Origin: Chitinophaga japonensis
Lineage (GTDB): Bacteria > Bacteroidota > Bacteroidia > Chitinophagales > Chitinophagaceae
Length of the DNA: 64,000 nucleotides
Assembly: GCF_007830125.1 (NCBI RefSeq)
Contig: NZ_VLLG01000003.1
Span: 82,109-146,108 of the forward strand
Direction: 5' to 3'
The position numbers were made by a program, and so were the translations under genes. Under the pieces are notes generated by a model that searched no databases, had not been told where the DNA came from, and saw only the letters and a program-made list of their open reading frames with translations. Shown here piece after piece: positions 14,838 to 23,796 of this stretch (positions are counted from its first letter, which is position 1; each line of letters begins with the position of its first letter).

Positions 14838-16139
14838 ATGTTTCCATCTATTTGTTCGAGAGAAAGTTACCTACTGTCAGTTATCGCCCTTATTCTGGGA
14901 ATGACCCTGTTATCCTGTTCAAAAGAAGATGAGACTCCACAGTCAGCGCAAGATGAGCTATCGCAAGCGAAATCCTGGTGGGCCAGTGTACAGCATGCCG
15001 AAATGGTACTGGATTGGGAGCATGCTTTGGAGAAGAAAAACCCGGAACTGGTAGTTGTGCCGGTTATCTGGAATTCCAATCTGTTGACCGGCGGCCTGAG
15101 CACCCGTAAGCTGGTCATTTTAAAGGACAGCCTGCAAAGGAGGGAAGGACTGATCATCCAGGTGATTCCAAACAGCGATTACTATAAAGAAAACGGTGCG
15201 CGTTTTTTTGCGGGAAGCTTTAACGGCAGCCTTATCGAATTGGACCTGAACCTGCAATACAGGGACGGCGCCTATTATGTGGATGGGCAGAGAAAATATC
15301 CTGCGAAACTTGACCATTATCCGAGCCGGGAAGCATATGAACATAGTCCGAAAACAGAAGGCTGCACGTATTCTTCCACGGCCTACTATAGCGCTGGCGT
15401 GGTTACCGTCGTTGGAACCAGTGTCTGCAGCTCCACTTATTTCGGCGGTGGAGGAGGGGGAGGTACCGGAAAGGGAGCAGATCGGCACCCCTGGGAAGAT
15501 TTCATTGACGAAGGTGATTTCCCATCTGAGGGCGGCAGTGATCCCACGCCATATATTCCCAATAGCGTGACAGACATAAAAAACCATCTGACAACGCCGT
15601 GTTTCAAAACTACGGTTACAGACCTGATATATAAGGCGGGAGCGCAGTCGGCAATATCCCAGATTATCTGGGGGATGTTTTCTGCCTCGGACAAAGTGAA
15701 CCTGAGCATTTATGAAGAGGAGCTGAGACCTTCCGAAGATGGTGTTACCAGTGGTGGTCAATCAGGCGGGTATGTGAATATTGACATTACCCTTAATTCC
15801 ACGGGCCTTGCAAATGCCAGCAAAGAATATATCGCCGTAACCATGCTACATGAGTGCCTTCATGCTTACTTCAATGTCAAAAATAAGTGGCCGCTGGAAG
15901 ATGCGAATTATGTGCAGCACCAGGCTATGGCTGGCATGTACGTAGAGGTCATGGCAGATGCCCTGCAGCAGACTTATCCGACGATCTCACGGAGTGACGC
16001 CATCGACCTCGCCTGGGGAGGTTTAGACAAGTCCCTGGCCTGGAAAAATATCGTAACTTCCAATCCGAGCGAGGCCAACCGGATACTCTTAAAGAACCAG
16101 GCCTATAAAAATGGTAGTTCTGGCACTAAATGTAATTAA
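14838..16139 (+). CDS. Putative zinc-metallopeptidase lipoprotein
   Basis: The product is 433 residues. A signal sequence ends in a lipobox (LLSC), so it should be lipid-anchored to the outer membrane or periplasmic face. A Gly-rich spacer occurs near residue 205. The C-terminal domain has VTMLHECLHAYFNV, whose HECLH is an HExxH zinc-protease motif, with downstream acidic residues (MYVEVMADAL) that could supply the third ligand. The substrate is unknown. It is followed after one nucleotide by a secreted partner, and I cannot assign a named peptidase family. Confidence 0.7.
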   Translation: MFPSICSRESYLLSVIALILGMTLLSCSKEDETPQSAQDELSQAKSWWASVQHAEMVLDWEHALEKKNPELVVVPVIWNSNLLTGGLSTRKLVILKDSLQRREGLIIQVIPNSDYYKENGARFFAGSFNGSLIELDLNLQYRDGAYYVDGQRKYPAKLDHYPSREAYEHSPKTEGCTYSSTAYYSAGVVTVVGTSVCSSTYFGGGGGGGTGKGADRHPWEDFIDEGDFPSEGGSDPTPYIPNSVTDIKNHLTTPCFKTTVTDLIYKAGAQSAISQIIWGMFSASDKVNLSIYEEELRPSEDGVTSGGQSGGYVNIDITLNSTGLANASKEYIAVTMLHECLHAYFNVKNKWPLEDANYVQHQAMAGMYVEVMADALQQTYPTISRSDAIDLAWGGLDKSLAWKNIVTSNPSEANRILLKNQAYKNGSSGTKCN

Positions 16140-16140
16140 T

Positions 16141-16659
16141 ATGAAAAGGTTAATCATCCTGATCATGCCGTTATTCCTAAGCAGTCATTACCTGGTGGCG
16201 CAGCGGGTGGATACCAGTGGCATGGAATATAAGAGGTTGCATAAAGAAGTCTCAACAAATGTGAGGATAACTATGCGGCTGATAGATTCTGTATGTGAGG
16301 CCATATTTACGCTGGTCACTATCCCCGTAAGGGATGGGCAAACCGGGGACAGCTTAACTTTCACGGGGAAGCACCAACCCTATTTACAGGAGAGTTTCCA
16401 AAGACTTGTTCCCCGGCTCCGATCGATCGATTGGCGCCAGATATTTCCGGACATCAAGGAAAGGGACTATGACATTTTACTTCCGTATACCTATGGATTT
16501 GAAGCGAAGGAATGTTTTGATACCCTTTCCACCAGAGCGATCAAGCATAAACTTTCCTACGAGTTGCATTTAAGACAGGGAAGTCGAGTCCCATCCTACG
16601 TGCTCCCGGCCATGGGAATAACATTTTGGGGCCGTCAGTGGTCGAAGACCGGTAAATAG
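16141..16659 (+). CDS. Secreted hypothetical protein, partner of the metallopeptidase
   Basis: The start ATG at 16141 is one nucleotide after the preceding stop; an upstream in-frame ATG at 16111 lies inside the neighbour. The 172-residue product has a signal peptide (MKRLIILIMPLFLSSHYLVAQ) and a soluble, charged body with no known domain. Tight coupling suggests a shared function, such as inhibitor, chaperone or immunity protein for the peptidase. That suggestion is inference only. Confidence 0.6.
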   Translation: MKRLIILIMPLFLSSHYLVAQRVDTSGMEYKRLHKEVSTNVRITMRLIDSVCEAIFTLVTIPVRDGQTGDSLTFTGKHQPYLQESFQRLVPRLRSIDWRQIFPDIKERDYDILLPYTYGFEAKECFDTLSTRAIKHKLSYELHLRQGSRVPSYVLPAMGITFWGRQWSKTGK

Positions 16660-16664
16660 GACCC

Positions 16665-16690
16665 ACCTTTGATTCCTTCCACGCAAAGGT
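16665..16690. terminator. Bidirectional terminator between convergent genes
   Basis: ACCTTTG / CAAAGGT arms flank a 12-nt spacer and are followed by TTTATCTTT on the plus strand. It fills the gap between stop codons on opposite strands. Confidence 0.45.
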
Positions 16691-17227
16691 TTATCTTTCC
16701 TGTAGTTGCCAGGAACCATCGTCCATTTGGCTGAAGGTGACCGTTTCGTGTTGTTTCTCCTTAAAATTCCGTTGGGGCACCATTTGAGCAAAAGGTGTAA
16801 TATCGGAGTATAGTACATCAAAAGTAACCTCGGCCATTTTATTTTCTGTGTCATTACGAACATGTATACTCGTACTGTCAATTGTGGCCGTTGCCAACCG
16901 GATTTTAAGTTTATACGGTTCCTGGCCTTCTGCAGGTGGCAGTAGGTATTCCTTCCCCTTTTCCGTCAGCTCGATCAGCGAATGTCCTTTGGGAATCACC
17001 GTTCCTACGGGATAAACTTTCAGCAACCCGCTATCCACCAGATCAGAGGCCCGGGCAGTAACAGCCTGGACCGGATCAGCCGTATTGAGCGTGTGCGACG
17101 CATTGCGGGGGTAGCCAAGCTCTTTGCCCAGGAGGTCTTTAGCAGAAGATGAATCCAGTCGATCAGGGGAGGAGCAGGAAAACAATAGGAGTAGGTTGAA
17201 ACAAAAAAACAACGATCTTTTCAACAT
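16691..17227 (-). CDS. Hypothetical lipoprotein
   Basis: The product is 178 residues with signal core FFCFNLLLLF and lipobox FSC, so it is probably exported and lipidated. The C-terminal half is beta-rich and ends FSQMDDGSWQLQ, a pattern common in small lipocalin-like or beta-sandwich lipoproteins. It converges with the metallopeptidase pair. Function unknown. Confidence 0.6.
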   Translation of the reverse strand: MLKRSLFFCFNLLLLFSCSSPDRLDSSSAKDLLGKELGYPRNASHTLNTADPVQAVTARASDLVDSGLLKVYPVGTVIPKGHSLIELTEKGKEYLLPPAEGQEPYKLKIRLATATIDSTSIHVRNDTENKMAEVTFDVLYSDITPFAQMVPQRNFKEKQHETVTFSQMDDGSWQLQER

Positions 17228-17318
17228 GGCTTTATATTTTTTGGTTCAATACTACAAAGGTACCAAAAATAAAACGGCTCAAAACCTTTACGGGAAAGGG
17301 CTTTAGCCGGATAATGCG

Positions 17319-17496
17319 CTACCATTCAATTTCATAGATCTTATCGTCATCACTTAGTTCCAGGTGTTCAACGTCAGTTTTCAGACGTAGCGCTTCCAGT
17401 TGTAGGAAAGCAAGGTATTGTGTGTTCCTTCGCACCGTGCACCCCCTTTTGCATCATTTCGGTAATTTCCTGAAGGCTATTTTTCTGCCGCTCATT
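17319..17496 (-). pseudogene. Frameshifted coding remnant
   Basis: Read on the reverse strand, one frame gives ERQKNSLQEITEMMQKG and a second frame gives QYLAFLQLEALRLKTDV, then EHLELSDDDKIYEIEW and a stop. Together they look like the end of a helical protein joined by one frameshift near 17440. No start codon is available because a stop lies directly upstream. The remaining 17497-17771 interval holds no recognisable gene. The remnant may be the decayed tail of an ICE accessory protein. Confidence 0.35.
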
Positions 17497-17771
17497 TCAG
17501 AAGTGTTCACTTATAAAGCATGTACAGGAAAAGTGTACAAGAAAAAATAATGAACAACATGTAGTTTAACAATTGAAAGAAAATACCTGCTCAGAAACAT
17601 GCAGGGAAGGAACAGTGAAATACATCAAATTATCGGCAAAAATTCCATAGAAATGCCGAAAAATTGGAGAAGAAAATAAAAAAAATCTTTATTTCGGATT
17701 TTGGGACAAGAACCATTTGAAAACTTTCCAGTTATGGGGAGTTTAGTACAAAGAAATTTTAGCAATTAAGA

Positions 17772-18197
17772 ATGGAGAAACACACAGGAAATTACTCAGC
17801 TATTTTGCATACCATAAATGCTTATTTACAGGAAACATTCCAATACAAGAAGCCCATGGCCCATTTTGGTTTGACTGAAGATACAATAAGGGCAGACCGG
17901 GTAAAATTTGACATCTACCTTCGCCTGTATGATGTCCCAGAGCGTAGGCCGCTACCCACCATGGTCATTGCCCGCATTGGCTTTCGGGAGAAACGGAAGG
18001 GCAATGGCACGGCATTTCTACGCTTTATCACGGGTATAGCAGTAAAATATGGATATAAAGTGATCGAGTTTGAATGCTGCAATGACAACTGTAAGGCGTT
18101 TGCCGGTAACTTCGGTTTCAAGTTTGACATTCCGGACAGGCCTATGGACTGCAGACAGGAGGTTGATAAGCTTGCGACTTATTTCGGGCTCAATTAG
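17772..18197 (+). CDS. Small GNAT-fold protein
   Basis: The product is 141 residues. The central part has the acetyl-CoA-binding pattern of GNAT acetyltransferases: a strand (PTMVIARIGF), then RxxGxG-like REKRKGNGTAFL, then the helix LRFITGIAVKYGY, then the strand VIEFECCNDN with the N-x-x-A/F region typical of motif B. It lacks obvious substrate-specific residues, so the acceptor is unknown. It is monocistronic within ICE accessory DNA. Confidence 0.6.
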   Translation: MEKHTGNYSAILHTINAYLQETFQYKKPMAHFGLTEDTIRADRVKFDIYLRLYDVPERRPLPTMVIARIGFREKRKGNGTAFLRFITGIAVKYGYKVIEFECCNDNCKAFAGNFGFKFDIPDRPMDCRQEVDKLATYFGLN

Positions 18198-18435
18198 CCG
18201 GCACAGAATAGCCTTTGCATAGGTAGACCTATAAAGGTTGCATCAGCTTTATAGCTTCAAATTACTGGCAAAAGGATTCCAAATCTACCGAAAATTTGAA
18301 AATAGAAGCCTTCTAAGTCCATGAGAAATAACATATTGTCAGAAAATCCTTAAATTTAAAGAACGAATGAAAAACCCAGCCAAAACAACCAGGGAACCCA
18401 AAAAATTTTAACCGACCGAAAAATAAGTTAACTCT

Positions 18436-18660
18436 ATGGAAATCAGTATAGTTGAAGGTCAATATCTCAGGCGTTTGGCAGTCCGGTATCGGCTGAACTA
18501 TTTGTCGGTGGAAGAGCAAAAAGTCCTTTCCGAGTGGTTAATGGCTGATCCAGCCAACCAGGGCTGTTTCGAGCGGTACCTGCAGAAGGAAGAAGAAAAG
18601 CAGTGGGCTTGTGTACCGGAAGCCTTAATAAAATGCCTGGCATCCAAAGATTCTTTTTAA
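18436..18660 (+). CDS. Stand-alone FecR N-terminal-like protein
   Basis: The product is 74 residues. The pattern YLRRLAVRYRLNYLSVEEQKV, then LSEWLMADPANQGCFERYLQ resembles the N-terminal cytoplasmic sigma-binding domain of FecR-type anti-sigma factors. The transmembrane and periplasmic FecR parts are missing, and no sigma factor lies nearby. It could be a free anti-sigma domain acting on a host factor or a degenerate fragment. Resemblance is from pattern only. Confidence 0.45.
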   Translation: MEISIVEGQYLRRLAVRYRLNYLSVEEQKVLSEWLMADPANQGCFERYLQKEEEKQWACVPEALIKCLASKDSF

Positions 18661-18867
18661 AGCGGAGGAATTGTCCGTAGGGCAGTTACATCGGACTGAG
18701 CGCGGTCAATAAAGCTGGTGTTGGTAAACACAGGGAAACCTATAGGTGCCGACAAATAAATGTCCTGTTAATTCCCTTTCTATTAAAATTCATGTCACGA
18801 TCCAACCCATTAGGGATAAACTAGATATGATAGTACATCATCCCGGATAACCATTAAAACGTGAAAA

Positions 18868-20034
18868 ATGAAAAGGAGTTACGTTTACCACTGGTTTGAT
18901 AGTCTGATTTATGAGCAAACAGATAGGCAGCTAATACCCGCTGAAATTGAGGGCTTAAGTGTTCAGCTCAGAGAGGAGAAACGGCGAATCCAGCAGGAAA
19001 TCAGGGACCAGGTCTTTCAACTGAAAGAAGAAACCCATAGCCGGCATCTGATCAATATGCATTATAATTTATTGGTGCCTGTGCTGGATCGGGTGTCTGA
19101 TATGAGACTTCAAAACAATGGTCATTCGAAGGCTAATGGGGGAGGTCTTCAATTGGTGGAATCTGCGCTCACAGACATCTTGGTGTTTCTGGAAAATGAA
19201 TTTCCCAATTACCTGGTAAAAGAAATTCAGGTACCGCTCATACGCTTAATCCCGGTTCGTCAGGAGGTTTCCGGCAAGATGGGCGCATTAATAAAAAAGC
19301 TGGATAATGCGGGCATTAATAAGGAGCCGGCCAGGATCATCAAAGAATTTCTGGAAGGTTTCCTTGCGCGGATTGATGCCAGGAATTCTATTACCTTACA
19401 TGAGCTGGAATATACACTAGCTATAGTTGAAGATATTGAGCGGATGAACACCAAGATGAGCAGCAACGATTGTGAGCAGCTACATGAGCTCTTAATATAC
19501 TGGAACCTGAACACGCAGGCAACAGTTGATTACTTCCTTGCCGGAAAGGATCAGTTTCTGGCAGGTTGTGAAACGGTCGAGCAGAAGCTGGAGTTCTACC
19601 GCTATGAACTGATGAAGCTCAAGCAAATTCCGGAAAAACCTGGATTTGTTTACGACCGGAAATATCCAAGTTTGAAATCTTATTTTACAAAATATATCCT
19701 GCAGGAGATACAGTATCTGGAGAAGAAAGAAGTGGAGTTCGCTCCGATCAAGACAGCGAAGAAAGGGTATGAACCGTTGAAGCAAAAGGTGCATGTAGCA
19801 GTGTCCGCTGATCAGATAGCTTTACTCCTCCGTGCAGCTGATGATGTACGATTATTATTGTCCAAGTCCATGCGCGCTATATTCCATGCGGTGGTTCCCT
19901 ACCTTTCTACACCAAGTAAGCATGACCTCTCACCCGATAACACCCGCTCCAAAGCCTATGCGGCAGAGGTCAATGACAAGAAAATAGTGATTGATTTTCT
20001 CCAGGCCATGATCGAGCGAATTCAAGCGTATTAG
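18868..20034 (+). CDS. RteC-like regulatory protein, copy 1
   Basis: The product is 388 residues, cytoplasmic and helical. Features include LHELLIYWNLNTQATVDYF, a middle segment with FVYDRKYPSLKSYFTKYI, and the C-terminus DQIALLLRAADDVRLLLSKS followed by RSKAYAAEV, matching the overall plan of RteC-domain proteins. In Bacteroides elements RteC controls excision genes. It is a close paralog of the next gene, with near-identical segments throughout. The family assignment is tentative. Confidence 0.55.
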   Translation: MKRSYVYHWFDSLIYEQTDRQLIPAEIEGLSVQLREEKRRIQQEIRDQVFQLKEETHSRHLINMHYNLLVPVLDRVSDMRLQNNGHSKANGGGLQLVESALTDILVFLENEFPNYLVKEIQVPLIRLIPVRQEVSGKMGALIKKLDNAGINKEPARIIKEFLEGFLARIDARNSITLHELEYTLAIVEDIERMNTKMSSNDCEQLHELLIYWNLNTQATVDYFLAGKDQFLAGCETVEQKLEFYRYELMKLKQIPEKPGFVYDRKYPSLKSYFTKYILQEIQYLEKKEVEFAPIKTAKKGYEPLKQKVHVAVSADQIALLLRAADDVRLLLSKSMRAIFHAVVPYLSTPSKHDLSPDNTRSKAYAAEVNDKKIVIDFLQAMIERIQAY

Positions 20035-20277
20035 CCGTTAGAATAGATTGTAATTAAATTGTTACGTATAGGATGTTCCCTATACCAGCTATAGTAGGTA
20101 GATTTAACTTACTGTTGCACAGAGTGTTTACAGTGTATCCTGTTAAATAGCTGAATTTAGAAGGCATGTGGATGCATGGAGGGAATACACTTGTTTAACT
20201 AGCCCGGTCCCTATACGCCTTATTGGAGCACCATGAGGTTGTACATGCAAACAGTGTGCGTAATGTTGGAGGAGCAG

Positions 20278-21468
20278 ATGAAGTATGTATTTAAAGGTTT
20301 GGATGAACTGATCACCCAAGAGCTGAAACCAGAAAGTGTTAAAGCGACGGTTGTAAATCCACAGTATGAAGAAGCAGTAAGGGATCGCGTATTAACGGAA
20401 AAGGACCGGATACTTTACGAAATTAAGGATCAGGTATTTACCCTGAGAACAGAGGAGGAAAGCCAGCTTCTGATCAGGAAGTATCACAGCGCGCTTGTCG
20501 TGCTTATCGGGAAGAACCATGAATACCGGCACCGGCATCGCTACCAGACAAAAGAAGATCGTATTGATAACCTCCGCAGTTTTCTAAGCCAACAACTCCA
20601 GGAGATCTTACATTATTTTGAGAATGAATTTTCATTATTCCTTACACGGGAGAAATGGGTTCCTATTACTATGCTTGAAACAATACGGGATGATCTTTTA
20701 GCGAATATGGATGGGCTGATGAAGAGGTTGGAGGGTGAAGCTTATGGTATTCCGGCCCCCGTATATGTAGTACGGGAGTATTTGCAGAGTTACATTGAAC
20801 GTATAAATAACCGGGTCCCCATCACCGAGCATGAGGTTCATTACATCCAGGGCATTGTCAATGACATCCAACAGATTGGCTCCGATCGGGGTATTTCCGA
20901 TTGCCCCATCCTGAATGAACTGCTGATCTATTGGAATTTAAACACAAAAACTGCAATAGATTATTTCATCAATACCTTGGATCAACTCATCGCTGGCTAT
21001 AAAACCGAAGCAGAGCAGCTGGAATTCCTGAAGCTGGAACGTAAGATATTGCAACAGATTCCGGATAAGCCCGGCTCGGTTTATAATCCGGACTATCCCA
21101 GCATCAGAACCTATTTCAGTAACTACGTTGAGAATGAGATCACCTACAGAGAAAACAAAGCGGTCGTCTTTGCTCCATTGGCTGATAAAAAGGAGGCGCC
21201 GGGAACTGAAGGGAAGTTCAAGGTGTTGGTTTCCCTTTCTACCGACCAGATAGCCCTGCTGCTTCGGGCAGCAGATGAACTCCGTATCCTCATGGCCCGT
21301 TCCCTCCGCAGCGTATTCCGGGCGATCATTCCATATATCTCCACTCCGAAGAAGGAGGACCCTAAATGGGACAATATGCGTTCCAAAGCCTATTCTGCCG
21401 AAGAGCGGGATAAGGAGGTAGTAATCCGTCTTTTGGAAAGAATGATCGAGAAGATCCGTAGCTATTAA
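20278..21468 (+). CDS. RteC-like regulatory protein, copy 2
   Basis: The frame opens at 20233, but ATG 20278 is preferred. It is preceded by GGAGGAG (20267-20273), and MKYVFKGLDELI aligns with the start of the upstream paralog. The 396-residue product shares LNELLIYWNLNTKTAIDYF and STDQIALLLRAADELRIL with copy 1. It is followed by a strong terminator, so the two copies form a unit ahead of the transfer operon. A regulatory role in excision or transfer is inferred from RteC precedents. Confidence 0.55.
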   Translation: MKYVFKGLDELITQELKPESVKATVVNPQYEEAVRDRVLTEKDRILYEIKDQVFTLRTEEESQLLIRKYHSALVVLIGKNHEYRHRHRYQTKEDRIDNLRSFLSQQLQEILHYFENEFSLFLTREKWVPITMLETIRDDLLANMDGLMKRLEGEAYGIPAPVYVVREYLQSYIERINNRVPITEHEVHYIQGIVNDIQQIGSDRGISDCPILNELLIYWNLNTKTAIDYFINTLDQLIAGYKTEAEQLEFLKLERKILQQIPDKPGSVYNPDYPSIRTYFSNYVENEITYRENKAVVFAPLADKKEAPGTEGKFKVLVSLSTDQIALLLRAADELRILMARSLRSVFRAIIPYISTPKKEDPKWDNMRSKAYSAEERDKEVVIRLLERMIEKIRSY

Positions 21469-21507
21469 AATCCCAGTCTTTAAGTTTTTTAAGTTATTGA
21501 AAGATAG

Positions 21508-21545
21508 CCCTTTGTTGTGAGGAACAACAAAGGGACAACTTTTTT
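21508..21545 (+). terminator. Strong rho-independent terminator after RteC-like pair
   Basis: A perfect 11-bp stem, CCCTTTGTTGT / ACAACAAAGGG, has a 5-nt GAGGA loop and is followed by six T residues at 21540-21545. It isolates the regulatory genes from the transfer operon that starts at 21636. Confidence 0.8.
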
Positions 21546-21635
21546 GTGCCCCAACTTGTCCTTTACCCGCCTTTGGAATTGCCCTTCCTTTGTATTGTGA
21601 AAGGCAGCGGATTAATACAAACAATACAGTAGCCA

Positions 21636-22154
21636 ATGGAAACAACACTATTAATGATTCTGGAAAATTTCTCCTGGACTGAATACTTTATTTCGCTTGC
21701 TGTGGTAGGAGCTATCTATTATTTATTGATAGCGCTCATTTATTACCGTGCAGAAATGAAGGCCGTGCTAAATCCAAAGAGCAGGAGGATTCCTATGCAG
21801 CCAATGGCAGTTTCACCGGATGAAAGAGAAGAAACAGACCCGGTGGTCGATCTGTCCAACGTGAAGGGGCAAGATGAAGAACATGTAGATGTCGAATCGA
21901 CGGACAACAGTTTCTGGAAAGTTGAAGCCTTGATAAAGGAGCTAAAGGCAGTTATTGGAACTGCCGCTGAAAAGCGTACCGGGAAGGAAAAGTTATTACC
22001 TGTTCTCAAGGGTTTGCTTGGAAGGTACCAGGAGTTAAATAACCTGGCTTTTCGGGAGCCGGTAAATGAATTTATAAGCACGACATGCAGGGAACTCGGC
22101 GCCGTACCATTGACGGAGGATGAAGTAGATGAGTTGTGGGGAAATAGCGGTTGA
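21636..22154 (+). CDS. Membrane-anchored ICE protein upstream of tra genes
   Basis: The product is 172 residues. One N-terminal membrane helix (YFISLAVVGAIYYLLIALIYY) is followed by a flexible acidic linker (about 55-95) and a C-terminal helical domain ending LTEDEVDELWGN. No known domain is identified. It is the first gene of the plus-strand transfer region, 482 bases before TraG-type membrane components begin at traE. A role in assembly or regulation of the secretion apparatus is plausible. Confidence 0.6.
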   Translation: METTLLMILENFSWTEYFISLAVVGAIYYLLIALIYYRAEMKAVLNPKSRRIPMQPMAVSPDEREETDPVVDLSNVKGQDEEHVDVESTDNSFWKVEALIKELKAVIGTAAEKRTGKEKLLPVLKGLLGRYQELNNLAFREPVNEFISTTCRELGAVPLTEDEVDELWGNSG

Positions 22155-22398
22155 CGGTTGCCAGTGGTCCGCTCCCCGTCCAAAGTGGGCGGGGAGATTG
22201 GGACCTCCTTAAGCAGGAATAATCCAACAATAAATAGTAGGGAAGGAAATGACCCCCATCACCATGCCGTGCTGTAGAGCAAAGTGGAACGATTGAGAGA
22301 ACATGCGATGATGGTGGCTAGGCTATCTATGCCCTTCTCTTTGGGGAAGGGTAGCTGATGGCCCAATAAGCAAGGACTTTTAAAAGTGGGAAGAGGAA

Positions 22399-22722
22399 AT
22401 GAGGAGATGGATGAAAAAGAACGGGTACAGGGTTGCTGTACCCACCTTGCTTCTACTGCTGATGGCAGTGGTAGCTTTCGGACAGGATGGAGCGGCCGGA
22501 ATCCGCGAGGCAAACACCAAAGTGCGCGGATACTTTGCCGACGGTACTAACCTAATGTATGCGGTAGGTGCTATCCTCGGATTGATCGGCGCTATCAAGG
22601 TTTACCAAAAATGGAACAGCGGAGACCCGGATACAAGCAAGGTTGCAGCCGCGTGGTTTGGTTCCTGCGTGTTTTTAGTGGTAGTCGCGACTGTTATAAA
22701 AAGTTTCTTCGGTATTACCTAA
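22399..22722 (+). CDS. traE: Conjugative transfer protein TraE (DUF4134, VirB2/VirB3-like)
   Basis: The product is 107 residues. A signal or first membrane segment (VAVPTLLLLLMAVVAFGQ) is followed by GTNLMYAVGAILGLIGAIKVY and a third hydrophobic segment ending VIKSFFGIT. The motif KVYQKWNSGDPDTSKVAAAW is characteristic of Bacteroidetes TraE. By family it contributes the pilus or inner-membrane core. Spacing of 12 nt to the next gene shows co-transcription. Confidence 0.92.
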   Translation: MRRWMKKNGYRVAVPTLLLLLMAVVAFGQDGAAGIREANTKVRGYFADGTNLMYAVGAILGLIGAIKVYQKWNSGDPDTSKVAAAWFGSCVFLVVVATVIKSFFGIT

Positions 22723-22734
22723 TCAATAATAGAT

Positions 22735-23187
22735 ATGAAAAGACAACTCATCGAAAAGTACTGGGATTATATTGTACATAACAACCCAGAAGTAATGTTC
22801 AACCTACAGGAAAGTTATTCAACCAGTAGCTATCTCAATGAAAAGGTTGAATCAGTGATGCCCATGGTGCATGAACTGGAGTTGCAGGGTATACAGACAG
22901 GTATCATTGAAGAAATGTGCCTGAAGGAGCTTACCAGGGAATTACGTCCTTCCAAGTACCTGTATCTAAAAGGCATATTGGAAGAGGATTTCGAACGTTA
23001 CGCCGATGGGCTCAGGGAAAGCGGACTGATGACCTATGAACTTTTGAATATCATGGAGGCATGTGAGCCCATTTTCGAAGAGATGGGATTCTGTGAAGAA
23101 AACGAGGATGATCGAAAGATTCGGTATGCCATTATGGGTTGCGTTGATGAATACCTGGAAGAAAGTAAACTAAGTATGCTGAAATAG
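22735..23187 (+). CDS. Hypothetical transfer-operon protein
   Basis: The product is 150 residues, acidic, soluble and helical (NNPEVMFNLQESYSTSSYL, then DVFERYADGL-type segments and an acidic C-terminus EEMGFCEENEDDRK). No known domain. It is embedded between traE and traF, so it is likely a regulator or accessory factor of transfer. An alternative is a cargo gene that has inserted into the operon. Confidence 0.58.
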   Translation: MKRQLIEKYWDYIVHNNPEVMFNLQESYSTSSYLNEKVESVMPMVHELELQGIQTGIIEEMCLKELTRELRPSKYLYLKGILEEDFERYADGLRESGLMTYELLNIMEACEPIFEEMGFCEENEDDRKIRYAIMGCVDEYLEESKLSMLK

Positions 23188-23193
23188 GAAAAA

Positions 23194-23247
23194 GCCGGCC
23201 GTAGGCGATAGTAAGGGGAAAGAGAGGGATGATTGCCTACGTGCCGG
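23194..23247 (+). promoter_or_regulatory. Intra-operon stem-loop between 22735 gene and traF
   Basis: GCCGGCCGTAGGC (23194-23206) can pair with GCCTACGTGCCGG (23235-23247), leaving a small internal asymmetry and a purine-rich loop of 28 nt. No T-run follows, so processing, mRNA stability or attenuation are likelier than full termination. Confidence 0.4.
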
Positions 23248-23385
23248 TTCTGTACCTGAGGGAGAAAGTGCAGAAGGAGATAGGTTACTGAACCTGTGTT
23301 GGCTAACGTGCAGGTAAAAGTTTTGCAAGCCTATTCGGGTTTCGGCCAACTGAAAGAAAGTGGGTGAGTTTATAAAGTCAGTACA

Positions 23386-23709
23386 ATGGCCTGTATATAT
23401 AAGATTAACAAAGGAGTAAACAAACCAGTTGAGTTCCGGGGGTTAAAGGCCCAGTACATCTGGTATCTCGGAGGAGGAATTTTTGTACTACTCATACTAT
23501 ATGGGGCTCTTTACATATTGGGCGTAAACCAGTATGTCGGACTTATGATCATTGCAATCCTGGGTATGGGGCTGGTCATGCAAGTGTATAAATTGAGTAA
23601 CAAATACGGTGAGTATGGTATGATGAAAGCGCTTTCCAGAAAAGCCTTGCCCCAAGTGGTCCGATGTAAAAGCCGAAAGGTGTTTATAAAGAAGGCAGGA
23701 AAAGGATAG
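23386..23709 (+). CDS. traF: Conjugative transfer protein TraF (DUF4133)
   Basis: The product is 107 residues. It has the family opening YKINKGVNKPVEFRGLKAQY, two adjacent membrane helices (YLGGGIFVLLILYGALYIL and VGLMIIAILGMGLVMQVY) and a basic tail. It is the VirB3-like inner-membrane partner of the TraG ATPase, which follows within 90 nt. Confidence 0.92.
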   Translation: MACIYKINKGVNKPVEFRGLKAQYIWYLGGGIFVLLILYGALYILGVNQYVGLMIIAILGMGLVMQVYKLSNKYGEYGMMKALSRKALPQVVRCKSRKVFIKKAGKG

Positions 23710-23796
23710 CGAATAGTTTGGGGGATATATGGTATTGGCCCAACTGAAGTGGAACGGAGCAAATGCCAAACAAAGTGTGGTTTAAAATAGGCGAGA

